Shown here: piece after piece, positions 22,590-31,575 of the stretch | Layout of the letters: every line of letters starts with the position of its first letter | Position numbering within the stretch: the first letter of the stretch is position 1 | Program-made: the position numbers and the translations under genes | NCBI RefSeq assembly: GCF_035325945.1 | Contig: NZ_DAOKYX010000023.1 | Span: forward strand, 1-45,469 | Direction of reading: 5' to 3' | From: Parvibaculum sp035325945 | Lineage (GTDB): Bacteria > Pseudomonadota > Alphaproteobacteria > Parvibaculales > Parvibaculaceae | Length of the DNA: 45,469 nt | The notes under the pieces: generated by a model | Databases searched by the model: none | Seen by the model: only the letters and a program-made list of their open reading frames with translations | Told to the model about the DNA's origin: nothing

Positions 22590-24119
22590 TCATTTCTTCT
22601 TTTTGCCCGCGGGCAGACCCGGCAAGCCGGGAAATCCGGGCCGGCCGCCCGGAAGGCCGGGAAGCCCCGGCAATCCGCCGCCCGAAAGTCCCGGCAGCCC
22701 GCCGGGAAGGCCGCCCTTCGGCAGCATGTCCTTCAGCGCCTCGGGATTATTCGCAAGTTCCGGCGGAAGCTCCGGCATGCCGCCGCCGAAGAGCTTGCCG
22801 AGAAGGCCGCCGCCCTTCTGGCGCGCCATCATCTTCATCATGTCGGCCATCTGGCGATGGAGCTTGAGCAGCCGGTTGATCTCCTGCACCTCGGTGCCGG
22901 AGCCCGCCGCGATGCGCCGCTTGCGGCTGGCATTGAGCAGCGCCGGATTGCGCCGCTCGGCCTTGGTCATCGACGAGATGATCGCCGCCTGCCGCTTGAT
23001 GATGCTGTCATCCATATGCGCATTCGCCATCTGCGCCTGGGCCTTGGCGACGCCGGGCAACATGCCGAGCACGCCCTTCATGCCGCCCATGCGCTTCATC
23101 TGCGCGAGCTGTTCGGCCAGATCGTCGAGATCGAACTGGCCCTTCTTCATCCTGGCGGCGATCTTCTGCGCCTTCTCGGCGTCGATCGTCTCGGCCGCCT
23201 TTTCGACGAGGCTGACGACGTCGCCCATGCCGAGAATGCGGCCCGCCACGCGCTCGGCCCGGAAATCCTCGAGCTGATCGAGCTTTTCGCCGGTGCCGAG
23301 GAGCTTGATCGGAACGCCCGTGACGGCGCGCATCGAAAGCGCCGCGCCGCCGCGCCCGTCGCCATCCGTCCTTGTCAGGACGATGCCGGTGACGCCGATG
23401 CGATCCTTGAAATGCTGGGCGACATTGACGGCGTCCTGTCCCGTCAGGCTGTCGGCGACGAGAAGCGTTTCCGTCGGCTGGGCGGCGTCGCGAACCTCCG
23501 CGACCTCGGCCATCAGCGCTTCGTCGATATGGATACGGCCGGCCGTATCGAGCATGACGATGTCATAGCCGCCGAGACGCGCCGCCTCGATCGCGCGGCG
23601 GGCGATCTGCACCGGCTGCTGGCCGGCGATGATCGGCAGCGTGGGCACGCCGGTCTGCTCGCCGAGAATCTTGAGCTGCTCCTGCGCGGCCGGACGGCGC
23701 GTATCGAGCGAGGCCATGAGCACGCGGCGCTTGTCACGCTCCTGGAAGCGGCGGGCGATCTTCGCCGTCGAGGTCGTTTTGCCGGAGCCCTGGAGGCCGA
23801 CCATCATGATGGCGACGGGCGGCGCCGCGTGAAGCGAGATCGAAGTGTCGACCGCGCCCCCCAGCATCTCGACAAGCTCGTCATGGACGATCTTGATGAC
23901 CTGCTGGCCCGGCGTCACCGATTTGAGAACCTCGGCGCCGACGGCGCGCTCCTTCACCTTGTCGATGAAGTCCTTGACGACCGGCAGCGCCACATCCGCT
24001 TCGAGCAGCGCCCTGCGAACCTCGCGCATGGCTTCGTCGACGTCCTTCTCGGAGAGCGCGCCGCGCCCTCTGAGCTTGGAAAAGACGTCGCCGAGACGGC
24101 CTGTCAGGTTTTCGAACAT
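22590..24119 (-). CDS. ffh: Signal recognition particle protein Ffh
   Basis: A 509-residue SRP54 GTPase. It has the N domain, the G domain with GLQGSGKTTSTAKIA, DTAGRIHIDE and TRTDGDGRGG, and the Met-rich M domain that binds signal peptides and 4.5S RNA. The C-terminus is unusual: the last ~41 residues are a Gly/Pro/Leu-rich tract of LPGLPG-like units ending in KKKK. The ATG at 24119 gives the normal MFENLTGRLG start. It is the first gene of the ffh-rpsP-rimM-trmD-rplS operon. Its receptor FtsY is encoded 3.2 kb away on the opposite strand. Confidence 0.97.
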   Translation of the reverse strand: MFENLTGRLGDVFSKLRGRGALSEKDVDEAMREVRRALLEADVALPVVKDFIDKVKERAVGAEVLKSVTPGQQVIKIVHDELVEMLGGAVDTSISLHAAPPVAIMMVGLQGSGKTTSTAKIARRFQERDKRRVLMASLDTRRPAAQEQLKILGEQTGVPTLPIIAGQQPVQIARRAIEAARLGGYDIVMLDTAGRIHIDEALMAEVAEVRDAAQPTETLLVADSLTGQDAVNVAQHFKDRIGVTGIVLTRTDGDGRGGAALSMRAVTGVPIKLLGTGEKLDQLEDFRAERVAGRILGMGDVVSLVEKAAETIDAEKAQKIAARMKKGQFDLDDLAEQLAQMKRMGGMKGVLGMLPGVAKAQAQMANAHMDDSIIKRQAAIISSMTKAERRNPALLNASRKRRIAAGSGTEVQEINRLLKLHRQMADMMKMMARQKGGGLLGKLFGGGMPELPPELANNPEALKDMLPKGGLPGGLPGLSGGGLPGLPGLPGGRPGFPGLPGLPAGKKKK

Positions 24120-24317
24120 GGGCTTTCGCCGGTCCTGTCCACACAAAGCACAAAAGCACCCGCGAACGAACCCTCGTCGGCGGATGTTGACCCGGGCTCC
24201 ATGCCTCGGGCGGATCGGGGCGCAACAATGTCCCGAAAGTCGGTGCGGAAACTAGGGCCGCGGCGGGCGAGAGTCAACCGCGCACGAAGCGCGGGGGCGC
24301 CGCCACGGCCCGGCGAT

Positions 24318-24527
24318 TTACCGGAATTCGCCGCGCGGGAACCTTGCCCGCCGCACGGCCTCGCGCGCCGCCTTCTGCCTCATCGCCGCCTCGCGATAGA
24401 GAAGACTGGCAAGACCGCCCTCGTTCTGCGCCTTGAACTGCGAGGCGAGACGGCCGAGAGAGGCAAGCGGCCTCGGCTTGTCCCGAAGGCGCGCCTCGAA
24501 GGGATTGAGATGCGGGTTCTGATTCAT
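24318..24527 (-). CDS. Small basic protein of unknown function
   Basis: A 69-residue, Arg-rich protein with no recognised domain. A GGGAGA site lies 8-13 bases before the ATG at 24527, which supports translation. It sits alone between ffh and pncC on the same strand, with a hairpin at 24548-24566 just upstream. Composition fits a helical nucleic-acid- or ribosome-associated protein, but this is only a guess. Confidence 0.55.
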   Translation of the reverse strand: MNQNPHLNPFEARLRDKPRPLASLGRLASQFKAQNEGGLASLLYREAAMRQKAAREAVRRARFPRGEFR

Positions 24528-24547
24528 GCCGAAATCTCCCGACAGGC

Positions 24548-24566
24548 GCCGGGCTTAACGCCCGGC
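24548..24566 (-). repeat. GC hairpin downstream of pncC
   Basis: GCCGGGC (24548-24554) / GCCCGGC (24560-24566), loop TTAAC. Read on the minus strand it lies 31 bp after the pncC stop but has no T run, so it is a weak terminator at best. It resembles the GCCGGG palindrome at 17459-17481 and may be another repeat copy. Confidence 0.4.
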
Positions 24567-24596
24567 AACGGACCACCTAAAGATAACCGCCTGATT

Positions 24597-25085
24597 TCAA
24601 ATAAGATTTTTCAGGAGGAGTTCAAGCCCGGTCCGGGCGAAGGCGCGCATATTGGCGATGCGGTCGTCGCTGCCCGTGGAGACGGTAAGGCTCTGCTCGA
24701 CCGGCCCCACAAGGGCGAGGCAGCCCGTGCCGGCCGGGTCTCCGTAACGGCTGCCCACAGGGCCCGTGGCGCCAATCTCGGCAAGCGCCCAGTCGGCCGC
24801 AAACTCGGCCCGGAGCGTCCGGCCGAGAAGCAGGACGAAGGGCTCGCTCAAGGGTTTCTGCGCCTTTGCCGCGACGATGGCCTCGTCGGGAAGGTCGATG
24901 AGCACGCGCCGCGCCTTCTGCGTATAGACGACGGCGCCGCCGAGATAATAGGCCGACGCCCCCGGAACCGACAGAAGCGCCGCCGACATGAGCCCGCCGG
25001 TCGAGGATTCCGAGACGGCGATGGTTTCGCCGCGCTCCTTGAGCCGCGCCCCGATCCTCTCCGCGATGGGCAACAATTCCTGCAT
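24597..25085 (-). CDS. pncC: CinA-family nicotinamide-nucleotide amidohydrolase
   Basis: A 162-residue stand-alone CinA C-terminal domain (PncC). Characteristic segments are TIAVSESSTGGLMSAALLSVPGASAYYLGGAVVYT and AEIGATGPVGSRYGDPAGTG. Such enzymes deamidate NMN in NAD recycling. The start MQELLPIAER at 25085 has a perfect AAAGGAGGAA ribosome-binding site. It is divergent from dapF over 131 bp. Confidence 0.87.
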   Translation of the reverse strand: MQELLPIAERIGARLKERGETIAVSESSTGGLMSAALLSVPGASAYYLGGAVVYTQKARRVLIDLPDEAIVAAKAQKPLSEPFVLLLGRTLRAEFAADWALAEIGATGPVGSRYGDPAGTGCLALVGPVEQSLTVSTGSDDRIANMRAFARTGLELLLKNLI

Positions 25086-25216
25086 GCCGTTCCTCCTTTG
25101 GCAGCCCAGTGGCATCAACAAGTGGCAACATGGTGACACTAACCGCCAGAGCGGCCGCCCACAAAGCGGCAATCAACTGGCATTTCGGGGCGAAAAGCGC
25201 CATATAAGCGGCCATC

Positions 25217-26089
25217 ATGGTGACCGCGCGCACGCATTTCCGGAAGATGAACGGGCTCGGCAACGACTTCGTCGTGCTGGACGTCCGCGAGACGCCGCTT
25301 GCCCTCTCCGAAGCGCAGACCCGCGCCATCGCCGACCGCGAAAAGGGCGTCGGCTGCGATCAGCTCATCACCATCGAGCGCCCGCGCGGCGACGGCGACG
25401 CCTATATGGGCATCCGCAATGCCGACGGCTCGGTGGTCGGCGCCTGCGGCAATGCCACGCGCTGCGTCGGCCGGCTGCTCATGGACGAGACCGGCAGGAA
25501 GGAAATCCGCCTCGAGACGCCTTCGGGGCCGGTCGTCTGCTTCGATGCGGGCGACGGGCGCATCACTGTCGACATGGGCGAGCCGAGGCTGAAGTGGAAC
25601 GAGATCCCGCTGTCGGAGGAATTCGCCGACACGCGCTCGATCGAGCTTGAGGTCGGGCCCCTCGGCAATCCGGTCATGCATTCGCCCGGCGTCGTCAGCA
25701 TGGGCAATCCGCACGCGATCTTCTTCGTGAAGGATGCGGATGCGATCGACCTCGCTCGCATCGGCCCCATGCTCGAGAACCATCCGCTCTTTCCCGAGCG
25801 CGCCAACATCTCGGTTGCGGAAGTCCTCGCCCCCGATCACATCAAGCTCCGCGTCTGGGAGCGCGGCGCCGGTCTCACGCTCGCCTGCGGCACGGGCGCC
25901 TGCGCCGCCGCCGTCGCCGGCGTTCGCAAGCGCCTCACGGCGCGCAAGGTGACGGTCACGCTTCCCGGCGGCGATCTCGAGATCGAATGGCGCGGGGCGG
26001 ACAATCACGTCTACATGACGGGCCCGGTCACCTTCGAGTTTGAAGGCGACCTCGATCCGCGCCTTCTCTCCGGTGGAGTCGTGGCATGA
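25217..26089 (+). CDS. dapF: Diaminopimelate epimerase
   Basis: A 290-residue DapF with the two catalytic cysteines in GACGNATRC and ACGTGACAAA, plus GNPHAIFFV. It converts LL- to meso-diaminopimelate for lysine and peptidoglycan. It begins FRKMNGLGNDFVVLDVR, as usual. Its stop overlaps the mtaB start by 4 bp, and dapF-mtaB-ftsY-yciB follow without gaps, so they form one operon. Confidence 0.97.
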   Translation: MVTARTHFRKMNGLGNDFVVLDVRETPLALSEAQTRAIADREKGVGCDQLITIERPRGDGDAYMGIRNADGSVVGACGNATRCVGRLLMDETGRKEIRLETPSGPVVCFDAGDGRITVDMGEPRLKWNEIPLSEEFADTRSIELEVGPLGNPVMHSPGVVSMGNPHAIFFVKDADAIDLARIGPMLENHPLFPERANISVAEVLAPDHIKLRVWERGAGLTLACGTGACAAAVAGVRKRLTARKVTVTLPGGDLEIEWRGADNHVYMTGPVTFEFEGDLDPRLLSGGVVA

Positions 26090-27351
26090 AGAAGCACTCC
26101 GATGTCGTCACCTTCGGCTGCCGCCTCAACGCCTATGAATCCGAGGTGATGAAGGAACATGCCGAAAAGGCCGGGCTCGAAGGCGCGATCATCTTCAACA
26201 CCTGCGCGGTGACGAACGAGGCCGTGCGCCAGGCGCGCCAGGCGATCCGCAAGGCGCGCCGCGAGCACCCGGACGCGCGCATCATCGTCACCGGCTGCGC
26301 GGCGCAGATCGCGCCCGCCGAATTCGCGCAGATGCCCGAGGTCGATCTCGTTCTCGGCAATGACGAGAAGATGAAGGCCGAGAGCTGGCAGCCTGCCGTC
26401 GCTCTCCACTCGAACGAAAAGGTCATCGTCAACGACATCATGTCGGTGCGCGAAACGGCAGGCCATCTCGTCCATGGCTTCGAAGGCCGCGCCCGCGCCT
26501 TCGTGCAGGTGCAGAACGGCTGCGACCATCGCTGCACCTTCTGCATCATTCCCTATGGCCGCGGCAATTCGCGCAGCGTCGCCGCGGGCGAGGTCGTGGC
26601 GCAGGTCCGCACCCTCGTCGAGGCCGGCTACAGGGAAGTCGTGCTCACCGGCGTCGACATCACCTCCTATGGCAGCGACCTTCCCGGCCATCCGAGCCTT
26701 GGCAATCTCGCCCGCCGCATCCTGAAGCTCGTGCCGGAACTCGAGCGACTGAGGCTTTCCTCAATCGATTCGATCGAGGCCGACGACGAACTCATGCGCC
26801 TCATCGCCGAGGAGGAGCGGCTGATGCCGCACCTCCATCTCTCGCTCCAGTCGGGCGACAACATGATCCTGAAGCGCATGAAGCGGCGGCATCTGCGCGA
26901 GGACTCGATCCGCTTCTGCACCGAGGCCCGCCGCCTCCGGCCCGACATCGTCTTCGGCGCCGATTTCATTGCGGGCTTCCCGACCGAGACCGAGGAGATG
27001 TTCGAGAACACGCTGCGCCTCGTCGATGAATGCGGCCTCACCTGGCTGCATGTCTTCCCCTTCTCGCCGCGTCCCGGCACGCCCGCCGCGCGCATGCCGC
27101 AGGTCGATCGCGCCATCATCAAGTCCCGCGCCGAGCGCCTGCGCGCCAAGGGCGCCGAGCGTGTCCGCCTCCACCTCGAGGAGGGCGTCGGTTCGACGCG
27201 GACCGTGCTCATGGAAAGCGAGACGCTCGGCCGCACGAACCAGTTCACGCCCGTTCACCTCGTCAATGCGAGTGTGCGCCCCGGCGAGATCCTCGACGTC
27301 CGCCTCGCCGCCCATGATGGCGTCTCCTTCCAGGGCCAGTGTGCGGCATGA
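26086..27351 (+). CDS. mtaB: tRNA (t6A37) methylthiotransferase MtaB
   Basis: A 421-residue methylthiotransferase. The N-terminal UPF0004 domain has Cys in FGCRLN, NTCAVT and TGCAAQ; the radical SAM domain has CDHRCTFCIIPYGRGNSRS; a C-terminal TRAM-like region follows. It makes ms2t6A at position 37 of ANN-decoding tRNAs. It overlaps dapF and ftsY by 4 bp at each end. Confidence 0.94.
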   Translation: MKKHSDVVTFGCRLNAYESEVMKEHAEKAGLEGAIIFNTCAVTNEAVRQARQAIRKARREHPDARIIVTGCAAQIAPAEFAQMPEVDLVLGNDEKMKAESWQPAVALHSNEKVIVNDIMSVRETAGHLVHGFEGRARAFVQVQNGCDHRCTFCIIPYGRGNSRSVAAGEVVAQVRTLVEAGYREVVLTGVDITSYGSDLPGHPSLGNLARRILKLVPELERLRLSSIDSIEADDELMRLIAEEERLMPHLHLSLQSGDNMILKRMKRRHLREDSIRFCTEARRLRPDIVFGADFIAGFPTETEEMFENTLRLVDECGLTWLHVFPFSPRPGTPAARMPQVDRAIIKSRAERLRAKGAERVRLHLEEGVGSTRTVLMESETLGRTNQFTPVHLVNASVRPGEILDVRLAAHDGVSFQGQCAA

Positions 27352-28301
27352 ACGAGACGGGCGAAGTGCAGGAGCAGCAGAAGAAGCGTTCCCTCTTTCA
27401 GCGGATGAAGGAAGGGCTCGCGCGCTCGACGCGAACCATTTCCGACGGCATTACCGGCATCTTCACGAAGAGAAAGCTCGATCAGGCGACGCTCGACGAG
27501 CTGGAGGAGCTGCTCATCGCCGCCGATCTCGGCGTCGATACGGCGCTTGCCATCACCGAGGCCGTCGGCCGCGACCGTTACAACAAGGAAGTGACGCCGG
27601 AGGAAATCCGCACGATTCTTGCCGACGAGATCACCAAGGTTCTCGCGCCGGTCGAAAAGCCCTTCGTCATCGACGCCTCGAAAAAGCCCTTCGTCGTGCT
27701 CATGGTCGGCGTCAATGGCGCCGGCAAGACGACGACGGCGGCCAAGATCGCCGCCCGCGCCAAACGCGACGGCAAGAGCGTGATGCTCGCCGCCGGCGAC
27801 ACGTTCCGCGCGGCGGCCGTCGAGCAGCTCAAGGTCTGGGGCGAGCGCATCGGCGCGCCGGTCGTGACCACCAAGGTCGGCGGCGACGCGGCCGGGCTTG
27901 CCTATGAGGCGCTTGCCCGCGCCAAGCAGGAAGGAACCGACCTCCTTCTCATCGACACCGCCGGCCGCCTCCAGAACAAGACCGACCTCATGGCCGAACT
28001 GGAAAAGATCGTGCGCGTCATGCGCAAGCTCGATCCCGAGACGCCCCATGCGACGCTTCTCGTCCTCGATGCGACGACTGGCCAGAATGCCGTCAACCAG
28101 GTCGAGATCTTCGGCAAGATCGCCAATGTCACCGGCCTCGTGATGACGAAGCTCGACGGCACGGCGCGCGGCGGCATTCTCGTCGCCATTGCGAGCCGCT
28201 TCGACCTCCCCGTCCACATGATCGGCGTCGGCGAGCAGATCGACGATCTCCAGACCTTCGAGGCGGATGCGTTTGCCCGCGCGATCACGGGAGCGAGCTG
28301 A
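27348..28301 (+). CDS. ftsY: Signal recognition particle receptor FtsY
   Basis: A 317-residue FtsY with N and G domains: Walker A GVNGAGKTT at residues 121-129, DTAGRLQNK and TKLDGTARGG. It lacks the long acidic A domain of E. coli FtsY, as is common in alphaproteobacteria. It docks Ffh-ribosome complexes at the membrane. The ATG at 27348 overlaps the mtaB stop (ATGA). Confidence 0.96.
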   Translation: MNETGEVQEQQKKRSLFQRMKEGLARSTRTISDGITGIFTKRKLDQATLDELEELLIAADLGVDTALAITEAVGRDRYNKEVTPEEIRTILADEITKVLAPVEKPFVIDASKKPFVVLMVGVNGAGKTTTAAKIAARAKRDGKSVMLAAGDTFRAAAVEQLKVWGERIGAPVVTTKVGGDAAGLAYEALARAKQEGTDLLLIDTAGRLQNKTDLMAELEKIVRVMRKLDPETPHATLLVLDATTGQNAVNQVEIFGKIANVTGLVMTKLDGTARGGILVAIASRFDLPVHMIGVGEQIDDLQTFEADAFARAITGAS

Positions 28302-28305
28302 CGGC

Positions 28306-28929
28306 ATGAGCGCGAATGGAAAAGCCGCCGGTCAGGGCCTGCGCATGCTTCTGGAGCTGGGGCCGCTTGCGGTCTTCTTTCTCCTGAACGCGCGCGCCGA
28401 CGCGATTTTCGGCGGCCCGGCGTCCGGCAACATCTATTATGCGACGGGCGGCTTCATGGCCGCGACTGTGGCCTCGCTTCTCTATTCCTATGCGCGCTTC
28501 CGCAAGATTCCGACCATGCCGCTCGTCACCGGCGTCTTCGTTCTCGTCTTCGGCACGCTGACCCTCGTTCTTCACGACGAGACCTTCATCAAGGTGAAAC
28601 CGACCCTGGTGAACCTGCTTTTCGCGGGCGCGCTTCTGGGCGCATCTTGGGCGGGCTACCCGCTTCTGAAGCGGCTTTTCGACGGCGCGCTCGACCTCAC
28701 CGACGAAGGCTGGATGGTGCTGACGCGACGCTGGGGCCTTTTCTTCATCGTCCTCGCGGCGATCAACGAAATCGTCTGGCGGAATTTCTCGACCGAATTC
28801 TGGGCGGGCTTCAAGCTCTTCGGCATCATGCCGCTCACCATGGCCTTCGCCATGACGCAGCTCCCGGTCTTCAGGAAATACGCCGCGCCGGAAACGGAAA
28901 AAGCGCCGGACTCGCCCGCGGCCGACTAG
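28306..28929 (+). CDS. yciB: Inner membrane septation protein YciB/IspZ family
   Basis: A 207-residue polytopic protein with LRMLLELGPLAVFFLLNARAD near the start and WMVLTRRWGLFFIVLAAINEIVWRNFSTEFWAGFKLFG late, both typical of YciB/IspZ. It contributes to cell envelope or septum formation. ATG 28306 was chosen over a frame opening at 28267 inside ftsY. It is the last gene of the dapF operon, 4 bp after ftsY, and overlaps the end of the convergent small gene by 4 bp. Confidence 0.92.
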   Translation: MSANGKAAGQGLRMLLELGPLAVFFLLNARADAIFGGPASGNIYYATGGFMAATVASLLYSYARFRKIPTMPLVTGVFVLVFGTLTLVLHDETFIKVKPTLVNLLFAGALLGASWAGYPLLKRLFDGALDLTDEGWMVLTRRWGLFFIVLAAINEIVWRNFSTEFWAGFKLFGIMPLTMAFAMTQLPVFRKYAAPETEKAPDSPAAD

Positions 28930-29174
28930 ACGCTCTTTTTCACCGCCGCGAGAAACCGCTTCCGCTCCGCCACGGTCGAGACGCGATGGCGCACGAATTC
29001 GCCGCCCTCCCGCAGATCGGCGAATAGCCCTTCCGGGTCCTCGTGAAAATGCAGGAATGCCCTGCCCTTCCGGTAGAAGACGCCGCACGACCGCTCGTTC
29101 AGCCCTTCGATCTTCCGCAACGAGGCGAGAAGCGGTTCGAGACGGTCGAGCGCCGCCGCTGTCGCGTGCTTCAC
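28926..29174 (-). CDS. Small conserved protein, function unknown
   Basis: An 82-residue protein with segments GVFYRKGRAFLHFHEDP and FADLREGGEFVRHRVST that I recognise as recurring in a small alphaproteobacterial family without known function. It starts at GTG 29174, immediately after the MFS transporter stop (29176), with GAGGG upstream, so it is probably coupled to the transporter gene. Its last 4 bp overlap the convergent yciB. Confidence 0.7.
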   Translation of the reverse strand: MKHATAAALDRLEPLLASLRKIEGLNERSCGVFYRKGRAFLHFHEDPEGLFADLREGGEFVRHRVSTVAERKRFLAAVKKSV

Positions 29175-29175
29175 A

Positions 29176-30837
29176 TCAGCCCTCGTGATGGATGCTTCGA
29201 TCCTTCGTCTCTGGCAGGAAGAGCATGCCGATGACGAAGGTCACGGCGGCGATGATCACCGGATACCAGAGCCCGTCATACATGTTCCCCGTCGCCGCGA
29301 TGACGGCGAAGGCGACGGGCGGCATGAAGCCACCGAACCAGCCATTGCCGATGTGATAGGGAAGCGAAAGCGACGAGTAGCGGATGCGCGCCGGAAAAAG
29401 TTCCACCAGCATCGCCGCGATCGGCCCATAGGTCAGCGCGCCGAAGATCACGAGAATACCGATGAGAAGGATCACCATCGCCTCGTTGATGCGATGCGGA
29501 TCGGCCTTGGCGGGATAGCGCGCCTGCGCGAGCGCGCGGGTGAGCGCTTCGTCGAAGGCGGCCGCCTCTGCCTTCGCGTTCTCGCCTTTCGCATCGAACG
29601 AGGGAATGACGACGCCACCGACATGGATCTGCGTCGGCGCGCCTGCGGGTGCTGCCTCGTTGTCATAGGGCACGCCACGCTTGACGAGGGCGCTCTTGGC
29701 GACATCGCAGGACGAGGTGAAGGCGGCGGTGCCGACGGGATTGAACTGGAAGGAACATCCCTTCGGATCGGCGACGACCGTTACCGGCGCGCTCATCTGC
29801 GCAAGCTCGAGAGCCGGATTGGCGTAATGGGTGATCGCCTTGAAGATCGGGAAATAGGTGAGCGCGGCGAGAAGGCAGCCCGCCATGATGATCGGCTTGC
29901 GCCCGATATGATCTGAGAGCCAGCCGAAGATGACAAAGAAGGGCGTTCCGATCACGAGCCCCCCCGCGACGAGAATATTCGCCGTCTGCGGTTCGACCTT
30001 GAGCACCTGCGTCAGGAAGATGAGGGCGTAGAACTGGCCCGTGTACCAGACCACCGCCTCGCCCATGGAAAGGCCGAACAGCGCCAGAAGGACGATCTTG
30101 AGATTGGACCATTTGGCGAATGAATCGCGCAGCGGCGACTTCGATCCCTTCCCCTCCTTCTGCATGCGCTTGAAGATGGGTGACTCGTCGAGCTTCAGCC
30201 GTATCCACACCGATATGGCAAGCAGAAGCGCCGACATGAGAAACGGAACGCGCCAGCCCCAGGCGTCGAACGCTTCGGGCGCGATGACGGCGCGGCAGCC
30301 GAGAATGACGAGCAGCGAGAGAAAGAGACCGGCCGTCGCCGTCATCTGGATCCAGGATGTGTAGGCGCCACGCTTGCCGGGCGGCGCATGTTCGGCGACA
30401 TAGGTGGCCGCGCCGCCATATTCGCCGCCGATCGCAAGGCCCTGCAGCATGCGGAGCGCCACAAGACCGACAGGCGCGAGAATGCCCGCCGTCTCATATG
30501 TCGGCAGGAGGCCGACAAAGACCGTCGAAAACCCCATGATGAGGATGGTGACGAGGAAGGTGTATTTGCGCCCGACGAGATCGCCGAGCCGCCCGAAGAC
30601 GAGAGCGCCGAACGGCCGGACGGCAAACCCGGCGGCAAAAACCAGCAGCGCAAAAATGAACGCTGCAGTGTCGTTGACCCCGGCAAAGAACTGTTTGGAG
30701 AAGATGGCGGCGAGCGCGCCATAGACGAAGAAGTCGTACCACTCGAACATGGTGCCGAGCGAGGAGGCGAAAACGACCTTCCGCTCTTCCGGCGACATTC
30801 CTCGTGCCCGCGCGCGCGACAAGATGCTCTCCGCCAC
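29176..30837 (-). CDS. MFS transporter, metabolite:H+ symporter (MHS/ProP-like)
   Basis: A 553-residue MFS carrier of the MHS group. SSLGTMFEWYDFFVYGALA at the start, RPFGALVFGRLGDLVGRKYTF (motif A) and RMLQGLAIGGEYGGAATYVAEHAP are diagnostic. About 12 helices are evident. A soluble insert of roughly 115 residues (about 335-452) splits the second half. Relatives carry organic acids or compatible solutes; the substrate here is unknown. A small coupled gene follows. A perfect palindrome lies 86 bp upstream of the start. Confidence 0.9.
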   Translation of the reverse strand: MAESILSRARARGMSPEERKVVFASSLGTMFEWYDFFVYGALAAIFSKQFFAGVNDTAAFIFALLVFAAGFAVRPFGALVFGRLGDLVGRKYTFLVTILIMGFSTVFVGLLPTYETAGILAPVGLVALRMLQGLAIGGEYGGAATYVAEHAPPGKRGAYTSWIQMTATAGLFLSLLVILGCRAVIAPEAFDAWGWRVPFLMSALLLAISVWIRLKLDESPIFKRMQKEGKGSKSPLRDSFAKWSNLKIVLLALFGLSMGEAVVWYTGQFYALIFLTQVLKVEPQTANILVAGGLVIGTPFFVIFGWLSDHIGRKPIIMAGCLLAALTYFPIFKAITHYANPALELAQMSAPVTVVADPKGCSFQFNPVGTAAFTSSCDVAKSALVKRGVPYDNEAAPAGAPTQIHVGGVVIPSFDAKGENAKAEAAAFDEALTRALAQARYPAKADPHRINEAMVILLIGILVIFGALTYGPIAAMLVELFPARIRYSSLSLPYHIGNGWFGGFMPPVAFAVIAATGNMYDGLWYPVIIAAVTFVIGMLFLPETKDRSIHHEG

Positions 30838-30922
30838 GATCTTCCCCTCCCCGCCATCGAACGATATCGGGGCCGGCCCCCGCCGGCCCGAGCGGGAGGA
30901 TGCCGTGAACGGAGCTTTGGAG

Positions 30923-30936
30923 CCAGAATATTCTGG
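30923..30936. promoter_or_regulatory. Perfect 14-bp palindrome upstream of the MFS gene
   Basis: CCAGAATATTCTGG is an exact 7+7 palindrome in the 105-bp gap between the NUDIX and MFS genes, both on the minus strand. It is AT-centred in GC-rich surroundings and 86 bp before the MFS start, so it may be an operator. The regulator is unknown. Confidence 0.45.
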
Positions 30937-30942
30937 GGAGGA

Positions 30943-31575
30943 TCAGGGCGCGCGCGGCGGGAACCTTCCGCCGGTTTCGCCTTCCGGATTGGTGAAGGGC
31001 GCGATCACCGTCTGTCCCGCAGCGGCGCGAAACTGCGTCAACGCCCAATGGACGCTGGGGAAAGCAAGCTCGCCCCAGGGGATGTCCTCCCATTTGAAAA
31101 GCGCGACCTCGAGACTTTCCGGACCCGCCGAGAAGCTCGGCGAGGCAAGCTCGGCGCGATACATGATCTGCACCTGTCCGATGCGCGGAATGTTGTAGAT
31201 CGCCAGCATGTCGCGGATACGGATGTCGGCGTTCGCCTCCTCCCTCGCCTCGCGCCTTGCGCCATCCTCCGTCGTCTCCCCATGTTCCATGAAGCCGGCG
31301 GGCAGCGTCCAGAAGCCCTTGCGCGGTTCGATGGCGCGCCGGCACATCAGGAAGCGCTCGCCATCGCTCCCGGTGGTGTGAGTGACGACCGAGCCCACGA
31401 CTATTTTGGGGTTATCGTAATGGATAAAACCGCAATGCCCGCAGATGTCGCGCGGCTGGCTGTCCCCGGTTGGCACACGCCGCGCAAAGAGCATCTCGCG
31501 CTCCGATCCCGGCTCGCGATGCTTCATGGCGCCCTGCGGCGCCGGGCGGCTGCCCTTTTCGGGAAAATCCGGCAT
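30943..31575 (-). CDS. NUDIX hydrolase with reduced zinc ribbon
   Basis: A 210-residue protein. The Nudix box is GFMEHGETTEDGARREAREEAN, with Asn where Gly is usual. It is preceded by CGHCGFIHYDNPKIVVG, the second half of the zinc ribbon found in many Nudix proteins. The expected first CxxCG of that ribbon is missing (FARRVPTGD stands at its end), so metal binding there is doubtful. The substrate is a nucleoside diphosphate derivative of unknown kind. ATG 31575 follows AAAGGAAAG. Confidence 0.87.
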   Translation of the reverse strand: MPDFPEKGSRPAPQGAMKHREPGSEREMLFARRVPTGDSQPRDICGHCGFIHYDNPKIVVGSVVTHTTGSDGERFLMCRRAIEPRKGFWTLPAGFMEHGETTEDGARREAREEANADIRIRDMLAIYNIPRIGQVQIMYRAELASPSFSAGPESLEVALFKWEDIPWGELAFPSVHWALTQFRAAAGQTVIAPFTNPEGETGGRFPPRAP

